Part shown: in pieces, positions 60,402 to 64,000 of the stretch
Layout: the number at the start of each line of letters is the position of its first letter
Position numbering within the stretch: position 1 is the stretch's first letter
Assembly: GCA_945897465.1 (NCBI GenBank)
Contig: CAMDFK010000009.1
Span: forward strand, 39,240 to 103,239
Length of the DNA stretch: 64,000 nucleotides
Origin: Limnohabitans sp. Rim8
GTDB lineage: Bacteria > Pseudomonadota > Gammaproteobacteria > Burkholderiales > Burkholderiaceae_C
Reading direction: 5' to 3'
Notes under the pieces: model-generated
What the model was told of the DNA's origin: nothing
Seen by the model: the letters and a program-made list of their open reading frames with translations, nothing else
Database searches by the model: none
Program-made: the position numbers and the translations under genes

Positions 60402-61292
60402 TTATCCGTGGGGCAGCAGCCCGCCTTGCACGGCTTGCACAAAGTCCCCCAACGCCGTCTGGTCTCGGTCGCTGCGCCACAGGCATCGGGTGTCGTAACG
60501 TGCATCGACCTCGCGCAGCGGGACAAACACCGCACCCGCCAGCGCCGACTGCTGCAGGGCCTGCGGCACCAGGGCCACGCCCAGACCTTGTGAGACCAAA
60601 GACACCACGCTCAGCCAATGGCGCAACTCGTGCACCACCTGCGGCATCCAACCGGCCTGCTCGCACAGCATCACGATGCGCTCGTGGTAATCGGGCGAGA
60701 CCGTGCGGGACACCACCACGAGGTCTTGCCCGGCCAACTCCCCCAGGCCGATGTTGGCCGCGCCCGCCAACGGGTGGCTGGCAGGTAAACACGCCACCAA
60801 GGGCTGGCTGGCCACCAAAATCTGCTCGAAACCCGGTGGCACCCGAGGCGTGTGCACAAAGCCCACATCCAGGCGCTCACGCAACAAGTCGGACAGCTGC
60901 TCGGACGAGCTCAGCTCGCGCAGCACCAAACGCAAACGCGGGTGGCTGCTTTGAAAGCGGCTGAGGATTTGCGGCAGGCCGCAATACAGCATGGTCCCGG
61001 CAAAACCGATGTGCAGCTGGCCAGACTGGCCCTCGGCCACATCGCGCGCCTCACGCGCAGCGGCGTTGGCCTGCGCCAGCAAGGCTCGGGCGGCGGGCAC
61101 AAAGGCCTGGCCCGCCGCCGTGAGCTGCACGCCCCGGCTGTTGCGGTTGAACAGCTGCGCCCCCACCGAGGCTTCGAGCTGCTGAATGTTCAGGCTGAGC
61201 GGCGGCTGCGAGATGGACAGGCGCTGGGCCGCACGGCCAAAGTGCAACTCTTCGGACAGCATGAGGAAATAGCGCAGGTGACGAAATTCCAT
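60402..61292 (-). CDS. LysR family transcription regulator
   Basis: 296 residues. N-terminal winged helix with LHFGRAAQRLSISQPPLSLNIQQLE at residues 17-41, then the periplasmic-binding-like effector domain from about residue 90. It is divergent from gcdH and separated by about 100 bp containing a LysR-type palindrome, so it likely controls glutaryl-CoA dehydrogenase in response to a dicarboxylate or glutaryl derivative (GcdR role), as is usual for such pairs. Effector unknown. Confidence 0.93.
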   Translation of the reverse strand: MEFRHLRYFLMLSEELHFGRAAQRLSISQPPLSLNIQQLEASVGAQLFNRNSRGVQLTAAGQAFVPAARALLAQANAAAREARDVAEGQSGQLHIGFAGTMLYCGLPQILSRFQSSHPRLRLVLRELSSSEQLSDLLRERLDVGFVHTPRVPPGFEQILVASQPLVACLPASHPLAGAANIGLGELAGQDLVVVSRTVSPDYHERIVMLCEQAGWMPQVVHELRHWLSVVSLVSQGLGVALVPQALQQSALAGAVFVPLREVDARYDTRCLWRSDRDQTALGDFVQAVQGGLLPHG

Positions 61293-61306
61293 GAATTAAA
61301 ATAATG

Positions 61307-61329
61307 TATTGATGAATCCGCAATCAATA
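61307..61329. promoter_or_regulatory. LysR-type palindrome between lysR and gcdH
   Basis: TATTGAT-N9-ATCAATA, perfect 7-bp arms. AT-rich dyads of this length with a T...A core are typical LysR recognition sites; it lies 15 bp upstream of the regulator and 63 bp upstream of gcdH. Confidence 0.6.
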
Positions 61330-61391
61330 TTAGACAACTATTCATCTCGCCCTGACAATCGGCACCAATATTTTTCACGGAGACACCCACC

Positions 61392-62579
61392 ATGGCCACC
61401 ACCAAAAACACCTTCAGCTGGGAAGACCCCTTCAACCTGAGCGCGCAGCTGACCGACGACGAGCGCCAGGTGCAAGAAGCTGCCCGCGCCTACTGCCAGG
61501 AACGCCTGCTGCCCCGGGTGACCGATGCCTTTCTTCATGAGACCACCGACGTGGCCATCTTCCGCGAGATGGGCGAGCTGGGCCTTTTGGGTGCCACCAT
61601 CCCCGAGCAATATGGCGGCGCGGGCCTGAACTATGTTTGCTACGGCCTGGTGGCTCGCGAAGTCGAGCGCGTGGACTCGGGCTACCGCTCCATGATGAGC
61701 GTGCAGTCGTCTTTGGTGATGTTGCCCATCAACGACTTTGGCTCTGAAGCGCAAAAGCAAAAATACCTGCCCAAGCTGGCGCTTGGCGAGTGGATCGGCT
61801 GCTTTGGCCTGACCGAACCCAACCACGGCTCCGACCCCGGCAGCATGATCACCCGCGCCAAGAAAGTACCCGGCGGCTACAGCCTGTCCGGTGCCAAGAT
61901 GTGGATCACCAACAGCCCGATTGCCGACGTGTTCGTCGTCTGGGCCAAGGACGACGGCGGCCAGATCCGCGGCTTCATTTTGGAAAAAGGCTGGAAAGGC
62001 CTGAGCGCCCCCGCCGTGCACGGCAAAGTGGGCTTGCGCGCCTCCATCACCGGCGAGATCGTCATGGACGAAGTGTTCTGCCCCGAAGAAAACGCTTTTC
62101 CTGAAGTGCGCGGCTTGAAAGGCCCCTTCACTTGCCTGAACAGCGCCCGCTACGGCATCGCCTGGGGCGCCTTAGGTGCCGCCGAAGACTGCTACACCCG
62201 CGCTCGCCAGTACGTGATGGAACGCCAACAGTTTGGTCGCCCCTTGGCCGCCAACCAGCTGATCCAGAAGAAACTGGCCGACATGCTGACCGAAATCAGC
62301 CTGGGCCTGCAAGGCTGCCTGCGCCTGGGCCGCATGAAGGACGAAGGCACCGCCTCGGTGGACCTGACCTCCATCCTCAAGCGCAACAGCTGCGGCAAGG
62401 CGCTGGACATCGCCCGCCTGGCGCGCGACATGATGGGCGGCAACGGCATCAGCGCTGAGTACGGCGTGGCCCGCCACCTGGTGAACCTGGAAGTGGTCAA
62501 CACCTACGAAGGCACACACGATGTGCACGCCCTGATTCTGGGCCGTGCCATCACCGGGATTCCTGCTTTCTCAAACTGA
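61392..62579 (+). CDS. gcdH: glutaryl-CoA dehydrogenase
   Basis: 395-residue acyl-CoA dehydrogenase that oxidises and decarboxylates glutaryl-CoA to crotonyl-CoA in lysine/tryptophan degradation. [13 protein letters not shown] near residue 137 and [18 protein letters not shown] are GcdH-type; the C-terminal [16 protein letters not shown] and [20 protein letters not shown] (catalytic Glu in YEGTHD) are diagnostic. Electrons go to ETF, encoded at 1.7-3.6 kb. A terminator follows the stop. Confidence 0.95.
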   Translation: MATTKNTFSWEDPFNLSAQLTDDERQVQEAARAYCQERLLPRVTDAFLHETTDVAIFREMGELGLLGATIPEQYGGAGLNYVCYGLVAREVERVDSGYRSMMSVQSSLVMLPINDFGSEAQKQKYLPKLALGEWIGCFGLTEPNHGSDPGSMITRAKKVPGGYSLSGAKMWITNSPIADVFVVWAKDDGGQIRGFILEKGWKGLSAPAVHGKVGLRASITGEIVMDEVFCPEENAFPEVRGLKGPFTCLNSARYGIAWGALGAAEDCYTRARQYVMERQQFGRPLAANQLIQKKLADMLTEISLGLQGCLRLGRMKDEGTASVDLTSILKRNSCGKALDIARLARDMMGGNGISAEYGVARHLVNLEVVNTYEGTHDVHALILGRAITGIPAFSN

Positions 62580-62597
62580 AGCTTGGCTTTCAAAGAC

Positions 62598-62631
62598 AAA
62601 AGGGGCTGCCAAATGGCAGCCCCTTTTTTTT
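62598..62631 (+). terminator. intrinsic terminator of gcdH
   Basis: Stem AAAAGGGGCTGCC / GGCAGCCCCTTTT (62598-62610 with 62615-62627), loop AAAT, T-run to 62631; 19 bp after the stop. Confidence 0.92.
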
Positions 62632-62659
62632 GATCGCTTCCGTAGACCGACGTTTGCCC

Positions 62660-62765
62660 GTAGGTCGGGCCTTTACGGTCCGACGTTTCTTCAAATCGCG
62701 AAGCGACATTTTCAAGAGGCGGTGGAGCGACAAAGATGTCGGACCTGAAGGCACCGACCTACAAA
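62660..62765 (-). repeat. MITE-like palindromic repeat, copy C
   Basis: Terminal arms 62660-62686 and 62738-62765 (...CACCGACCTACAAA) are imperfect reverse complements; the centre, read on the minus strand, shares GAAAATGTCGCT and CCACCGC with copy A. So copies A and C are full-length elements in opposite orientation. Confidence 0.8.
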
Positions 62766-62829
62766 AACCATGCAATGACACAACCCAAAGGTCTACCGCT
62801 TGACGACAGGCCTTCCTAAGGCTTACAGT

Positions 62830-62850
62830 ACTAACCAGTCAGTCATTAGT
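62830..62850. promoter_or_regulatory. TetR-type operator before the tetR gene
   Basis: ACTAACCAGTCAGTCATTAGT, outer ACTAA/TTAGT arms, just upstream of the GTG start. Sequences of the form AACCAGTCAGT are common in promoters of self-regulated TetR/efflux loci. It may also control the RND operon that follows. Confidence 0.5.
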
Positions 62851-62857
62851 CAATCCT

Positions 62858-63502
62858 GTGATCCCCGTCGCCCCCCTCCTCCCCCACAAACGCGAACGAC
62901 GCAAACAAGACCGCCCGGGCGAACTGCTCGAAGCGGCTTTGGATTTGTTTGTGGAAAAAGGCTTTGCCGCGACCCGCGTCGAAGAGGTGGCCTTGCGGGC
63001 GGGCGTGTCCAAGGGCACTTTGTTTTTGTACTTTCCCAGCAAGGAAGACCTGTTCAAGGCCGTGGTCCGCGATAACGTGGTCGCCCCCGTGGCCCAAGGC
63101 GCTGCAGAGGTGGCGCAGTATCAGGGCAGCGCCAGCGAATTGGTCGAATGGATGATGCTGCAGTGGTGGCGGCGCTACGGTGCGACCAAAGCCTCAGGCA
63201 TTTCCAAACTGGTGATGAGCGAGGCCAACAACTTTCCGGACTTGGCGGATTTTTTCCGCACCGAAGTCATCACGCCCGCCCACGCGTTGGTGCGCAGCGC
63301 CTTGCAGCGCGGCATCGACCAGGGGGAATTCCGCGCCGTCAATGTGGAACTGGCGCTGCACTCGGTCTTGTCCCCGCTGCTGTTTTTGGTGATGTGGAAG
63401 CACTCCATGGGGCCGTGCTGCCCCAGCCATGAGCAAATTGACCCGGAAGCTTTCATCTCACAACATGCACAATTGTTGGCTCGAGGCCTGTCGAAACCCT
63501 GA
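62858..63502 (+). CDS. TetR family transcription regulator
   Basis: 214 residues. HTH at residues 20-65 with ALDLFVEKGFAATRVEEVAL and AGVSKGTLFLYFPSKEDLF; ligand domain all-helical, with a TetR_C-like ending. GTG start at 62858, with the operator-like sequence just before it. It precedes an RND periplasmic adaptor gene by 27 bp on the same strand, the common repressor-efflux arrangement; a ligand is not inferred. Confidence 0.93.
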   Translation: MIPVAPLLPHKRERRKQDRPGELLEAALDLFVEKGFAATRVEEVALRAGVSKGTLFLYFPSKEDLFKAVVRDNVVAPVAQGAAEVAQYQGSASELVEWMMLQWWRRYGATKASGISKLVMSEANNFPDLADFFRTEVITPAHALVRSALQRGIDQGEFRAVNVELALHSVLSPLLFLVMWKHSMGPCCPSHEQIDPEAFISQHAQLLARGLSKP

Positions 63503-63529
63503 TCCTCACCGGATCACACCCGTCTCACC

Positions 63530-64000
63530 ATGAAAAAATCAACCCTCTGGATCCTCTCGACCGTGGCGGTGGCCGCACTCGTTGCAGGCGGTGCCCGCTG
63601 GGCCAGCCAGCGCCAAACCGCCACCGCCCCGACGGCCTCTACCGCCGCAGCGGTGCCCAGCATCGAGCTGGCCGCCTCCGACGTGTTCACCGCCCAGACC
63701 CAAACCCTGAGCTTGGGCATCGCCGTTTCAGGCTCCCTCAAAGCCACCCAAAGCGCCGTGGTCAAGGCCCGTGTAGCCGGTGAGCTGCAAGAGCTCAGCT
63801 TGCGTGAAGGCGACCGCGTGCAAGCTGGGCAGGTGATCGCCCGCATTGACCCCTCAGAATACCAAGCGCGCGTGCGCCAAGCACAGCAGCAAGCCGATTC
63901 GGCCAAAGCCCAAGTGGACATTGCCCAGCGCCAGTTTGATAACAACCAGGCACTGGTGAACCAAGGCTTCATTTCCCAAACCGCCCTGCTCAACTCCCAG
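63530..64000 (+). CDS. RND efflux periplasmic adaptor (MFP), N-terminal part
   Basis: 157 residues visible, running off the window. N-terminal anchor or signal (LWILSTVAVAALVAGGARW), then the barrel-sandwich hybrid strand VVKARVAGELQELSLREGDRVQAGQVIARIDPSEY with the lipoyl-like half, and the start of the coiled-coil hairpin (RQAQQQADSAKAQVDIAQRQ). This is the HlyD/AcrA type that links an RND pump to an outer-membrane channel. The TetR gene just upstream probably regulates it; the pump gene is expected beyond the edge. Confidence 0.9.
   Translation, partial: MKKSTLWILSTVAVAALVAGGARWASQRQTATAPTASTAAAVPSIELAASDVFTAQTQTLSLGIAVSGSLKATQSAVVKARVAGELQELSLREGDRVQAGQVIARIDPSEYQARVRQAQQQADSAKAQVDIAQRQFDNNQALVNQGFISQTALLNSQ

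Overview
The window reads as chromosome of a Betaproteobacterium, most likely Burkholderiales/Comamonadaceae (Limnohabitans/Rhodoferax/Polaromonas-like). The reasons are high G+C with strong third-position GC, densely packed short operons, two TRAP transporters, an edd-eda Entner-Doudoroff operon, a TIGR02450 small Trp-rich protein, a DUF1800/DUF1501 pair and a ZnuD-type receptor. The genus call is inference from gene content. No rRNA, tRNA, CRISPR array or complete insertion sequence was seen.

Layout. 0-10 kb: acyl-CoA oxidation (acyl-CoA dehydrogenase cut by the left edge, etfA, etfB), divergent from a TRAP transporter; then a MscS channel, an enoyl-CoA hydratase and an HDAC-family deacetylase. 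10-18.3 kb: an MltB-like transglycosylase, then an accessory stretch in which three copies of a TIGR02450 gene bracket two exported hydrolases (one clearly AT-rich), a two-lobed unknown protein and a DUF1800-DUF1501 pair. 18.6-28.4 kb: a phytase-like secreted protein, an SDR, a NUDIX hydrolase, an Hpt protein, EttA, a DEDDh exonuclease and an RhlE-type helicase.

29-45.8 kb is a sugar-acid catabolic region: 2-hydroxyacid dehydrogenase, gluconokinase, IdnO-like and IdnD-like dehydrogenases, another SDR, an enolase-superfamily dehydratase, a second TRAP transporter with its FadR-type GntR regulator, an IlvD/Edd-family aldonate dehydratase, a DenD-like dehydrogenase, a DSD1-like PLP enzyme, KDG kinase, KDGal kinase and KDPGal aldolase. 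It feeds 6-phosphogluconate and KDPG/KDPGal to the aldolases here and to edd-eda at 51.5-54 kb. A perfect TNGTNNNACNA GntR palindrome precedes the aldonate dehydratase, and a HexR-like palindrome precedes edd.

45.8-64 kb is housekeeping and mixed: orphan antitoxin, pirin, VOC proteins, DTW-domain tRNA modifier, RIO kinase, SDR, thioesterase, gloA, ChaC, pdxH, an AEC transporter, a probable zinc-uptake operon (Cys-rich peptide, His-rich membrane protein, ZnuD-like TonB receptor), msrA, LysR/gcdH, and a TetR regulator followed by an RND adaptor cut by the right edge.

Most unusual: (i) two large hairpins at 1.4-1.7 kb whose loops share a 30-bp core while their stems are unrelated; (ii) the TIGR02450-anchored cargo array; (iii) a dispersed MITE-like palindrome near 41.7, 51.5 and 62.7 kb; (iv) the mixed DeLey-Doudoroff-type sugar-acid locus, whose substrate cannot be named from sequence.
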